This document shows, piece after piece, positions 1-5,077 of a stretch of DNA of 8,432 nt. A model generated the notes under the pieces. It was given only the letters and a program-made list of their open reading frames with translations. It ran no database searches and was not told the origin of the DNA. The position numbers and the translations under genes were made by a program. Origin of the DNA: DATFYI01 sp035315125 (GTDB lineage: Bacteria > Chloroflexota > Anaerolineae > Anaerolineales > Anaerolineaceae). The DNA lies in assembly GCA_035315125.1 (NCBI GenBank), contig DATFYI010000208.1:1-8432 (forward strand). Direction: 5' to 3'. Position 1 is the stretch's first letter. The number at the start of each line of letters is the position of its first letter.

Positions 1-488
1 TCGGCTCGAATGTCCAGCCGACCGCTCGGGCCGGTTTCTACGGTGTGGCGGGTTGGCATACGCGCGCTCACCTGCTGAGAGCGCTCTACGAAGGGGTCGT
101 TCTCGGCCATTTGAGCCATATTGAAAAATTGCGCTCCGCGGGAGCCCACATCAACTCGGCTCGCCTCGCTGGCGGCGGTTCGCGCAGTATAGTTTGGTCA
201 CAGATGTTTGCCGATACGATTCAAGTGCCAATGGAAATTACGGATGGCAACGAGCTAGGGGCTCGCGGCGCAGCTCTGGCGGCTGGTGTCGGCGTTAGGA
301 TCTACCGCGATTATGCCGAGGCTGTTCAGGAAGCCGTGTCGGTCGTGCGCGTTCATGAGCCGATCCCGGCCAACACGCCGCTTTATCTGCAACGTTATGC
401 CGAATATCAGCGACTGGTAAAAGTGATGCAAGCGCCGTGGGAAGCGCTGAACAAGCTCGGTGAGCAGAATATCAACCGTGAGCAGTGA
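1..488 (+). CDS. FGGY-family carbohydrate kinase, C-terminal part (L-xylulokinase-like)
   Basis: This is the 3' end of a sugar kinase gene; the reading frame is open from base 3 and the start lies outside the window. FGGY kinases phosphorylate pentoses, pentuloses or polyols with ATP in the cytoplasm. The visible part matches the second actin-like domain of the family. It has the segment RLAGGGSRSIVWSQMFAD, the family's glycine-rich ADP-binding loop followed by the conserved W-x-Q, and then ELGARGAALAAGVGV, the usual late alanine- and glycine-rich helix. The upstream stretch GFYGVAGWHTRAHLLRALYEG resembles L-xylulose (LyxK-like) kinases more than glycerol kinases, but the substrate cannot be fixed from this fragment. 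The stop codon overlaps the start of the next gene by 11 bases, so the two were probably co-translated. FGGY membership is secure; the substrate is a guess. Confidence 0.9.
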   Translation, partial: GSNVQPTARAGFYGVAGWHTRAHLLRALYEGVVLGHLSHIEKLRSAGAHINSARLAGGGSRSIVWSQMFADTIQVPMEITDGNELGARGAALAAGVGVRIYRDYAEAVQEAVSVVRVHEPIPANTPLYLQRYAEYQRLVKVMQAPWEALNKLGEQNINREQ

Positions 489-591
489 TCGTTTGGATTC
501 CACGCTCGATCAGATTCTGGCCGAGGTAGCAGCCTGCGTGCACCAGGTTTCAGCCGAAAGTCTGGCCCATGCCGGGGCGTTGATTGAATCT
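478..591 (+). pseudogene. Truncated SIS-domain isomerase (6-phospho-3-hexuloisomerase-like), N-terminus only
   Basis: The probable start is the GTG at 478, which overlaps the end of the kinase gene (stop at 486-488); an in-frame GTG also lies at 460. About 37 residues, beginning MSSDRLDSTLDQILAEVAA, look like the N-terminal helices of SIS isomerases of the hexulose-6-phosphate isomerase (HxlB) type. These precede the sugar-phosphate binding segment (a G-x-G-R-S type motif). That segment and everything after it are absent. At about 589-592 the same frame continues directly into recombinase-like protein, giving a chimeric open frame that ends at 753. The position after a pentulose-type kinase fits a pentose or ascorbate-type catabolic operon. 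The truncated product cannot be active. The HxlB assignment rests on helix pattern and context only. Confidence 0.5.
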
Positions 592-828
592 CTCCTCAAA
601 GCCTGCGATTTTTGTGACGAAGCAGGTACAGACCGTAGGAAAAAATATACCATGCGCCGAGAGACAGCTCGCCGGGATCGGGTTATCATTCTAACATTGA
701 TCGACAGCGGTTTGCGGGCGAGCGAATTGTGTTCCTTGCGCATTGCTGATTAAGATCAAAAGACGGGGAAAATCACCATCCGCCATGGCGTGAATGGGGG
801 CGCACCGAAAGGCCAGCCCAGCGGATAA
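589..828 (+). pseudogene. Tyrosine recombinase/integrase remnant (start of catalytic domain)
   Basis: In the same frame as the isomerase fragment, residues from about SLLKACDFCDEAG onward match XerC/D-like phage integrases. The clearest part is RDRVIILTLIDSGLRASELC, which holds the first catalytic arginine box (TGLRxSEL in intact members). A TAA at 751-753 interrupts it, but the frame continues recognisably as KTGKITIRHGVNGGAPKG until a second stop at 826-828. Further weak integrase-like words appear in another frame just beyond. The N-terminal core-binding domain and the later H-x-x-R and tyrosine boxes are missing, so this is a dead fragment. Its 3' end abuts the 3' end of the convergent toxin gene at 849. 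It is probably the footprint of an integrated element that destroyed the isomerase gene. Confidence 0.7.
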
Positions 829-848
829 CTGGAGGTCGTAATTTCTGG

Positions 849-1202
849 TCAGCGCCAATCCGAGAGCCAGAGGAGTTGACCTACCCAATCTTCCGCTTCG
901 TTTTCTGCCAGTGCACGGTCTAGTAATGTGATTAATTCCTTAAGGGAGTAACATTGCTGGTTCGCCAGAAGAATACCCTTGTGCTCGGGCATCCTTCTGG
1001 CAGGTTGGATAAAATCTCCGATGTCGAAGGTGAATAAGACTCGATCATGGGCGGACGCCCACAGAAGTTGAAATTCATCGCTGGCATCGAGGGCCAAACC
1101 AGGCGCTGGGGTGCGGGTGACATCGTGACCTTTCGCAACCAATGCATTGTACAGATCTTTCTTGGAGGCGTCGGCATCCAGATGCAGCCGGGGTTTAGCC
1201 AT
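849..1202 (-). CDS. DUF5615 family PIN-like toxin
   Basis: A 117-residue protein of the DUF5615 (PIN-like, Mut7-C-related) group, usually taken to be the ribonuclease-type toxin of a VapBC-like pair. Acidic residues stand where the fold needs them to hold metal: D9 and D11 in LHLDADAS, D42 and E43 in SDEFQLLWA, and D60 and D63 in FTFDIGDF. The motif KGHDV at 24-28 and the phrase RVLFTFD are typical of the family, and the length is normal. The ATG at 1202-1200 overlaps the end of the upstream antitoxin gene by 8 bases, the usual antitoxin-first arrangement with coupled translation. Ribonuclease activity is inferred from the fold and is not visible directly. The 3' end faces an integrase remnant on the other strand. 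Confidence 0.82.
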   Translation of the reverse strand: MAKPRLHLDADASKKDLYNALVAKGHDVTRTPAPGLALDASDEFQLLWASAHDRVLFTFDIGDFIQPARRMPEHKGILLANQQCYSLKELITLLDRALAENEAEDWVGQLLWLSDWR

Positions 1203-1599
1203 TCCGGCTCGTTTCCAGCAATGAGTCAGACTGAATTAACAGGTTAATTTCAGCCTGGTGTGTTTGATAGAAGGAAATTGCTTCTTTGATTTGGCTAACC
1301 GACAGATCGTACTGGCAAGCGATTTCTGCCGGGGACTCATTCCAATCTCGGTTGGCAATCACAACTGTCTGCACACGGATGCCGGTCCCTCGAAGCACTG
1401 GAGACGGGATGCCTGATGCGCCACGCCGGTAGGTAATGCTTGGAAAATTCGGATCATCCATTCCGGCTTTCAAGGCGCTGACTTTCTCCGCTACCGACCA
1501 GAGGATAAATTGGTTGAGGGAAACGCATTGTTGTTTGGCAAGCGCCTCGGCTTCTTTCTTTAATTCAACAGGTAAGTTAACCGCATATCTTTCAGACAT
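1195..1599 (-). CDS. DUF433 antitoxin with N-terminal ribbon-helix-helix domain
   Basis: A 134-residue partner of the DUF5615 toxin. Residues 4-43 (RYAVNLPVELKKEAEALAKQ onward, through SLNQFILWSVAEKV) have the beta strand plus two helices of a ribbon-helix-helix DNA-binding domain, as in HicB- or Arc-type regulators. Residues about 55-112 match DUF433, a small helix-turn-helix domain: SPVLRGTGIRVQTVV, then SPAEIACQYDLSVSQIKEAISFY. The tail after 112 probably wraps the toxin. Many DUF433 antitoxins consist of little more than the DUF433 domain, so the added RHH part makes this a longer, possibly doubly DNA-binding version. The start ATG is at 1599-1597, with a weak GAAG Shine-Dalgarno nearby. 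Repeats immediately upstream suggest autoregulation. Toxin-antitoxin function is inferred from the pairing. Confidence 0.82.
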   Translation of the reverse strand: MSERYAVNLPVELKKEAEALAKQQCVSLNQFILWSVAEKVSALKAGMDDPNFPSITYRRGASGIPSPVLRGTGIRVQTVVIANRDWNESPAEIACQYDLSVSQIKEAISFYQTHQAEINLLIQSDSLLETSRNG

Positions 1600-1623
1600 G
1601 TCAATTCTTCAATTGTTGTACTA

Positions 1624-1686
1624 TATTACATCGTGTATTACATCACTTCTGAAGTCATGTCGATGACTCTATCTTTTACAATGTAA
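1624..1686 (-). promoter_or_regulatory. Probable operator/promoter region of the toxin-antitoxin pair
   Basis: Three repeat structures sit 25 to 87 bases upstream of the antitoxin start. TATTACATC occurs twice, at 1624-1632 and 1636-1644, a 12-base period of about one helical turn. An exact inverted repeat AGTCAT/ATGACT lies at 1653-1658 and 1663-1668. A second inverted repeat, TTACA-A-TGTAA, lies at 1676-1686 and shares the core TTACA with the direct repeats. Spacing by helical turns is what cooperative RHH repressors bind, so autoregulation by the antitoxin is the likely reading. No clear -35/-10 pair was identified. Confidence 0.45.
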
Positions 1687-1869
1687 TTGACCTCGCAGTT
1701 CGGGTACTCCATTTAGCGATATGTCCGAGTCACGATAGTACTCCAGGCGGAAGAGTAGGTCGTCGGCATATTTCCAGGCCTTCAAGTACTTAAACCAATG
1801 CGGCCGGAATACTTCTCCAGAAGGAGTATCCGGCCAATGTGTGTGCGGCGTGTGATTACGCCAGGCAGA
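1669..1869 (-). other. Orphan open frame without a standard start; possible gene remnant
   Basis: A 66-codon frame is open on the minus strand, bounded by stops at 1872-1870 and 1671-1669. It encodes a protein-like string rich in aromatic residues, for example FRPHWFKYLKAWKYADDLLF followed by RLEYYRDSDIS. It has no ATG or GTG; the only start-like codon is a TTG at about residue 29. Codon choice looks more coding than chance, but I recognise no family. It lies directly upstream of the antitoxin operator and could be the 3' end of a decayed gene. Confidence 0.25.
1802..1835. repeat. Imperfect hairpin, GGCCGG/CCGGCC arms
   Basis: GGCCGG at 1802-1807 pairs with CCGGCC at 1830-1835. Further pairing inside (ATAC with GTAT, TTCT with AGAA) occurs around small bulges and a short loop. 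No T-run follows on either strand, so a simple intrinsic terminator is unlikely. It lies inside the orphan open frame, which may explain it as chance pairing in coding sequence. Confidence 0.4.
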
Positions 1870-1960
1870 TTAAGAATGGGTTGCCTGGGCCCGGTAGAGA
1901 CCGCGTCACTTTGCTCAGACCATAGCTATCATTTACGATTACGACTTTGAATGCGATGGG

Positions 1961-1989
1961 CAAGTGTCCCGTCAAGGGCGGGACATTTG
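1961..1989. repeat. 11-bp-stem hairpin (CAAGTGTCCCG / CGGGACATTTG)
   Basis: CAAGTGTCCCG at 1961-1971 faces CGGGACATTTG at 1979-1989, with 10 of 11 positions complementary, the odd pair being G-T, and a 7-base loop. The seven inner pairs TGTCCCG/CGGGACA are exact. On the plus strand only TTTG and on the minus strand only CTTG extends it, so a terminator is possible but not typical. The 5'-TGTCCC look recalls some insertion-sequence ends, but no transposase lies nearby. Confidence 0.5.
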
Positions 1990-2126
1990 TACCGGAAAAA
2001 CTTAATTCTCCTAGAAAAGACCAATATCGAAAAAACAACTCATCTGTGCAGAGTAAATAATTAATAATACGGGTACGAAGAATTAACAACGAAGTCCACG
2101 CATAACCCGGAAGTCAGTTATCATAG

Positions 2127-2522
2127 CTATATCTCGACGAACACCCACCCCGATTCTATCTTCGTTGGATAGACACCAATCGCATTGGTGTGAATGTGTA
2201 GCATGAGCATGGTAGTATTTTTAAGAAACGCTTCGGTCCGCGGCGGAGAGGTTTCGTTTCCCAAGTAGGTCGGCAAGGGCCCCGAGAGTGGCTCCCCTGT
2301 GGTGACGTCAAACTGGGCACAATGCATGGCGCAGGTGAGGATTGAGCCATCCAGTGTGCCCATCTCGAGCGGTGCGTTCATATGCCCGCAGCGCCGGTCC
2401 AGCGCGTAGAAACTGCCGTCACAGTTGCAGATAATGATCTCGCGACCGTTTAGCTCGATTGCTTTCATCCCACCTGGGGCAATCTCAACAGCCTGGATTG
2501 CCTGAACAAAGGCTTCACTCAA
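2127..2522 (-). CDS. Rieske [2Fe-2S] ferredoxin (distal gene of the redox operon)
   Basis: A 131-residue soluble Rieske protein. The cluster ligands are visible as C45-G-H47 and C64-A-M-H67, inside CGHMNAPLEMG and LTCAMHCAQFDVTTG. There is no signal peptide or membrane anchor, so it should act in the cytoplasm as a one-electron carrier, like the ferredoxins of Rieske oxygenases; no oxygenase is present here. Residues after about 80 form a longer tail than in the other Rieske protein of this operon. The start is a TTG at 2522-2520, within the last codons of the preceding FTR-like gene (8-base overlap). It is well supported by AAAGGAG seven bases upstream; the next methionine (residue 19) would remove a beta strand. 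The partner is probably the FTR-like protein it is coupled to. Confidence 0.92.
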   Translation of the reverse strand: MSEAFVQAIQAVEIAPGGMKAIELNGREIIICNCDGSFYALDRRCGHMNAPLEMGTLDGSILTCAMHCAQFDVTTGEPLSGPLPTYLGNETSPPRTEAFLKNTTMLMLHIHTNAIGVYPTKIESGWVFVEI

Positions 2523-2850
2523 GGCCCATCTCCTTTGCCGACAGCTGCGGCAGGCTGTCCGGGTCGGTCACATCCTGGTGCACGAACAACCCGCACCAGC
2601 AGCGCTGCATGGCGTCGAAATGCTTTCGGTGAAACGGGATGCACGGGCAAACGATCTGCATGTCCCGAGCGCGATCGCGCCGGATGGGCTGACAGGGGCA
2701 GAAGGGAATGCCGTGCTTCTCCTCGAGCTTCACCTCCTGCTCGAGGAGAAAGTCGACCAGATCTTTGTCTGGGGTAAATTTGAACCCAAGCGGCTCAACG
2801 ACCTGGGTATGAAAGTGGCGCAGTGCCATTTTTCGGGATTCGATGTCCAT
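2515..2850 (-). CDS. Ferredoxin:thioredoxin reductase catalytic-chain-like protein
   Basis: A 111-residue FTR catalytic (beta) chain homologue. FTR uses a [4Fe-4S] cluster to pass electrons one at a time from a ferredoxin to a protein disulfide. The cysteine motifs are in the expected order: CPC at 51-53 (FCPCQ), CPC at 68-70 and CWC at 84-86, followed by GLF. By analogy with plant FTR, C51, C68, C70 and C84 would hold the cluster, and C53 and C86 would form the redox-active disulfide. The usual CHC is CWC here, and the last gap (13 residues) is longer than in the plant enzyme (8). No variable (alpha) subunit gene is in the window. The ATG at 2850-2848 overlaps the glutaredoxin stop by one base (TAATG), with no clear Shine-Dalgarno, so it relies on coupling. 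The glutaredoxin is the natural substrate candidate. Confidence 0.88.
   Translation of the reverse strand: MDIESRKMALRHFHTQVVEPLGFKFTPDKDLVDFLLEQEVKLEEKHGIPFCPCQPIRRDRARDMQIVCPCIPFHRKHFDAMQRCWCGLFVHQDVTDPDSLPQLSAKEMGLE
2530..2536 (-). promoter_or_regulatory. Shine-Dalgarno that fixes a TTG start
   Basis: AAAGGAG on the minus strand lies seven bases before the TTG at 2522-2520 and inside the 3' end of the FTR-like gene. Its strength and spacing are the main reason to accept the TTG as the start of the distal Rieske gene. Confidence 0.75.
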
Positions 2851-3107
2851 TACGCGCCAGCGGGAATGCCCATCACTTTGGCATAGACGGCTGGCTGCCA
2901 GCCCACCACCACCTGATCGCCGATGCGCACGAACGGAAAGCCATTCGCGCCGGCTGCATCTAACTCAGCCATGATCTTATCCTGGGTGGCCTCATCCGCC
3001 AGATCATAATCGATATAATCAAACGGGATCTGGTGTTCGGTGAACCACTTCTTGGTCTTCCGGCACCAGGGGCAGGTCGACAGGGTGTACATGGTAACTT
3101 TTTCCAT
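2850..3107 (-). CDS. Glutaredoxin/NrdH-like thiol-disulfide protein (CPWC)
   Basis: An 85-residue single-domain glutaredoxin fold. The active site is C12-P-W-C15 after the first strand (VTMYTLSTCPWC). The cis-proline region is GFPFVRIGDQVVVGW, with P58 as the likely cis-proline. The CPWC sequence differs from the classical CPYC, and the length is that of NrdH or short bacterial glutaredoxins. Such proteins reduce disulfides using glutathione or, for NrdH, thioredoxin reductase. Here the neighbouring FTR-like gene, one base overlapping, suggests ferredoxin-type reduction instead; this is inference. The start ATG at 3107-3105 has AAAGGAG six bases upstream, and the gap to the upstream Rieske gene is 12 bases. 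Confidence 0.92.
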   Translation of the reverse strand: MEKVTMYTLSTCPWCRKTKKWFTEHQIPFDYIDYDLADEATQDKIMAELDAAGANGFPFVRIGDQVVVGWQPAVYAKVMGIPAGA

Positions 3108-3119
3108 TCTAAGCTCCTT

Positions 3120-3425
3120 TTATTCAAAGCTAATAAATAGTTTGCCCGCCTCAGCCTTGACGGGGTAGACCGGCAGGCCGAGCTCGGAAGCATCGATAAA
3201 ACGCCCCGTGCGGATGTCATAGCGCCAATCATGGCACCGGCAGGTGAGGGTGAAACCATCGAGCGCGCCGATAAACAGCGGGCAGGCCATGTGCGCGCAT
3301 TTACCAGAAACGGCATGCAGCGTCCCATCCACGCGGGCGATGACGACATTCACCCCTAGCGGGTAAACCGGCGCCATGCTGCCCTCGGGCAGGGCTGTCT
3401 CTTCCATTACATAGATCCAGGTCAT
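3120..3425 (-). CDS. Rieske [2Fe-2S] ferredoxin (proximal gene)
   Basis: A 101-residue soluble Rieske protein of minimal length. The cluster ligands are C43-A-H45 (KCAHMACPLFIG) and C62-R-C-H65 (TCRCHDWRYDIRTGRF). There is no export signal or membrane segment. The extra cysteines C48 and C64 stand where Rieske proteins of bc complexes carry a disulfide, which could raise the redox potential or respond to thiols; this is unusual for oxygenase-type ferredoxins and worth noting. The start ATG at 3425-3423 has a GAGGA Shine-Dalgarno close upstream. The gene lies 22 bases after the pirin stop and 12 bases before the glutaredoxin. It is probably an electron carrier for the thiol-disulfide proteins downstream, or for pirin-linked dioxygenase chemistry; the sequence does not decide. 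Confidence 0.92.
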   Translation of the reverse strand: MTWIYVMEETALPEGSMAPVYPLGVNVVIARVDGTLHAVSGKCAHMACPLFIGALDGFTLTCRCHDWRYDIRTGRFIDASELGLPVYPVKAEAGKLFISFE

Positions 3426-3447
3426 CGTTTCCTCGTGTCCACTATCG

Positions 3448-4362
3448 TCATTCGGCTGCGGTCTTGATAAATGTCCCCTGCTCCAGTTCTTCGAAGGCCT
3501 GGCGCAGCTCTTTTTCGCTGTTCATCACAATTGGGCCATACCAGGCGATAGGCTCGTAGATGGGCCGGCCCGAGATGAGCAAGAATCGCACCGGGTTGTC
3601 CTCGGTTGTGACCACGATCTGATCCCCATCCTCGAAGAGGATCAAGGTGCGGTCACCCATCCAGCGATCGTGCTGCATGTCGAAATAGTTGCTGCCCTCC
3701 CGCTCATAAGCAAAGGGGTCCTTCTCATCGCAGAAGATGGCTTTGCCATCCACCACGTAGGCGAATACGGTATGACCGGGCGGGGTAGGGAAGGTGAAGC
3801 GTGTCTTTGCCGGCACAGTCATATCCAGGTACTGTGGGTCGATCACGATATTTTCCACCGGCCCACGCATGCCCATCACTTCACCACAAATGATGCGCAC
3901 CATGACACCCCCTTCCAGGGTTACCACAGGGATCTGTGCGCATTCAATATTTTGGTAGCGTGGATCCATCATTTTATTGGCGCGGGGCAGGTTGGCCCAC
4001 AGCTGGAATCCATACATGTGTCCGTCTGAGTCACTCTCGGGCATTTCTTGATGCAGAATGCCGCTCCCGGCGGTCATCCACTGTACATCGCCGGAGGTGA
4101 TAGCGCCCTGGTTGCCCATACTATCGCCGTGCGCCACCTGTCCCCGCAGCACATACGTGATCGTCTCAATGCCGCGGTGTGGGTGCCAGGGAAAACCGGG
4201 CGCATAGTCCTGGGGGCTTTCGTTGCGGAAGTCATCCAACAGCAAGAACGGGTCGAAGGTGCGTACGTCGGTGGAGCCGCCAAACGCGCGGTGCAGATGA
4301 ACCCCTGCGCCTTCGAGCGTGGGCTTGCTTTTGTACATCCTATGGATTTTGCGAGTTTTCAT
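3448..4362 (-). CDS. Pirin family bicupin protein
   Basis: A 304-residue pirin. The N-terminal cupin carries the metal ligands H60 and H62 in WHPHRGIETITY, and H104 and E106 in GILHQEM. These agree in spacing with the four iron ligands of human pirin. The second cupin (about 170-260) lacks a comparable ligand set, as is usual. Bacterial pirins are iron proteins; some have quercetin 2,3-dioxygenase activity and others act as redox-sensing regulators, and the sequence cannot separate these. The ATG at 4362-4360, preceded by AGGG at suitable distance, is preferred over a TTG at 4380 that has no Shine-Dalgarno. The gene opens the compact part of the redox operon and is followed after 22 bases by a Rieske ferredoxin. 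Confidence 0.93.
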   Translation of the reverse strand: MKTRKIHRMYKSKPTLEGAGVHLHRAFGGSTDVRTFDPFLLLDDFRNESPQDYAPGFPWHPHRGIETITYVLRGQVAHGDSMGNQGAITSGDVQWMTAGSGILHQEMPESDSDGHMYGFQLWANLPRANKMMDPRYQNIECAQIPVVTLEGGVMVRIICGEVMGMRGPVENIVIDPQYLDMTVPAKTRFTFPTPPGHTVFAYVVDGKAIFCDEKDPFAYEREGSNYFDMQHDRWMGDRTLILFEDGDQIVVTTEDNPVRFLLISGRPIYEPIAWYGPIVMNSEKELRQAFEELEQGTFIKTAAE

Positions 4363-4382
4363 CCTGATCCCTGCCGTCAACT

Positions 4383-4388
4383 AGTATA
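4383..4388 (-). promoter_or_regulatory. Possible -10 box before pirin
   Basis: TATACT on the minus strand (5 of 6 to the sigma-70 -10 consensus) lies 20 bases upstream of the pirin ATG in the 55-base gap after YceI. No recognisable -35 box stands 16-18 bases further upstream, so an internal promoter is only possible. Confidence 0.25.
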
Positions 4389-4417
4389 GTTCTTGGTCCG
4401 GATTATTCCTTTCTAAT

Positions 4418-5007
4418 TCAGCGATGTACCGCGCTCTTGAGTAACACTTCTTCAGCTATATTGATGGTGACGTCTTTGTCTACCAAAAAACCGCCTGTTT
4501 CTCTATCCAAATCAGTTATTAATCCAAAGTCCTTACGATTTACTTTCGTTTTGGCTTGAAAGGCAGCTCGCATCTTGCCCGATGGATCATTAAGGACGCC
4601 TGAAAAGGTCAGGGCTAGCGACACAGGGCAAGTAACACCATACAGAGTCAAATTTCCATCGACGGTAAAGTGCCCCCCTTTCCTGTCTTGATTTTTGTGC
4701 TGATGAAAGTCATCTTGGGAAATCCCTCCACATCAAAATATCTCTCGCTGTGCAGGTCTTTGTCTCGATCTTCGTTGTGAGTGCTAATACTGGCAGTATC
4801 TATGCTTACCTCACACGATGATAAAAACGGGTCTTCAGCAATACTTATTATTCCTGAAATTGAGTCAAAACGGCCCCAAACCCGTCCTACTATCAGATGC
4901 TGAACAATAAATTCCGCAAAACTATGTGCCGGATCAAGCATATATTCTCCAGCTACGGGGATCAAATTCCCGGAAAATACACGTGAGACATCCGTAGAAT
5001 TAGTCAT
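4418..5007 (-). pseudogene. YceI family protein, frameshifted in a G6 tract
   Basis: Two overlapping frames together give one YceI-like protein of about 196 residues. The first (5007-4648) has FAEFIVQHLIVGRVWGRF and SIDTASISTHNEDRD with LHSERYFD, the conserved YceI words; YceI proteins are lipocalin-like barrels that bind isoprenoid-type lipids. The second (open down to 4418) supplies the C-terminal strands, including LALTFSGVL, RKDFGL and INIAEEVLL. The break is at the C6 run 4673-4678 (G6 in the coding strand). Adding one G restores KGGHFTVDGNLTLYGVT across the joint. Unless this is a sequencing slip or a phase-variable tract, the gene makes a protein truncated to 119 residues. There is no signal peptide, unlike periplasmic E. 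coli YceI. The start ATG has AGGAGG five bases upstream. Confidence 0.88.
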
Positions 5008-5012
5008 AGGTA

Positions 5013-5018
5013 CCTCCT
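5013..5018 (-). promoter_or_regulatory. Strong Shine-Dalgarno for the YceI gene
   Basis: AGGAGG on the minus strand, five bases before the ATG at 5007-5005. It supports this start and shows that the gene's 5' end is intact despite the frameshift further on. Confidence 0.75.
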
Positions 5019-5077
5019 ATGTCGTCAGTTGCCAATAAATTGTCAAAAATTGAGAATAGCCAATTTACTACATCATC

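Larger units (their letters stand above)
1672..2126. other. 455-base stretch without a confident gene
   Basis: Between the toxin-antitoxin operator and the second Rieske gene I find only the orphan minus-strand frame (1669-1869) and the hairpins at 1802-1835 and 1961-1989. From about 1990 to 2120 the sequence is AT-rich and non-coding in appearance. A minus-strand open frame at 1856-2089 has no recognisable domain and little protein-like character. No terminator with a T-run was found downstream of the Rieske gene. Confidence 0.6.

Noticed and set aside
1624..1644. Direct repeats as a CRISPR array
   Set aside because: Only two 9-base copies with a 3-base spacer; no cas genes and no repeat-spacer pattern.
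1856..2089. 77-codon minus-strand open frame in the gene-poor stretch
   Set aside because: It has no recognisable domain, low-quality protein composition and no good Shine-Dalgarno, and it includes a hairpin; probably a chance frame.
1856..2126. Possible insertion sequence, suggested by the TGTCCC-type hairpin
   Set aside because: No transposase, no matching second terminal repeat and no target-site duplication could be found.
2535..2886. Plus-strand open frames opposite the FTR-like gene
   Set aside because: The cysteine motifs and operon structure are on the minus strand; the plus-strand products have no domain.
4048..4389. Long plus-strand open frame opposite pirin
   Set aside because: It is the antisense shadow of a well-supported pirin gene with all metal ligands present.
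5041..5046. TTGACA (minus strand) as the -35 box of a YceI promoter
   Set aside because: The base sequence is perfect, but no acceptable -10 box lies 16-18 bases downstream, and a start there would fall on the Shine-Dalgarno.
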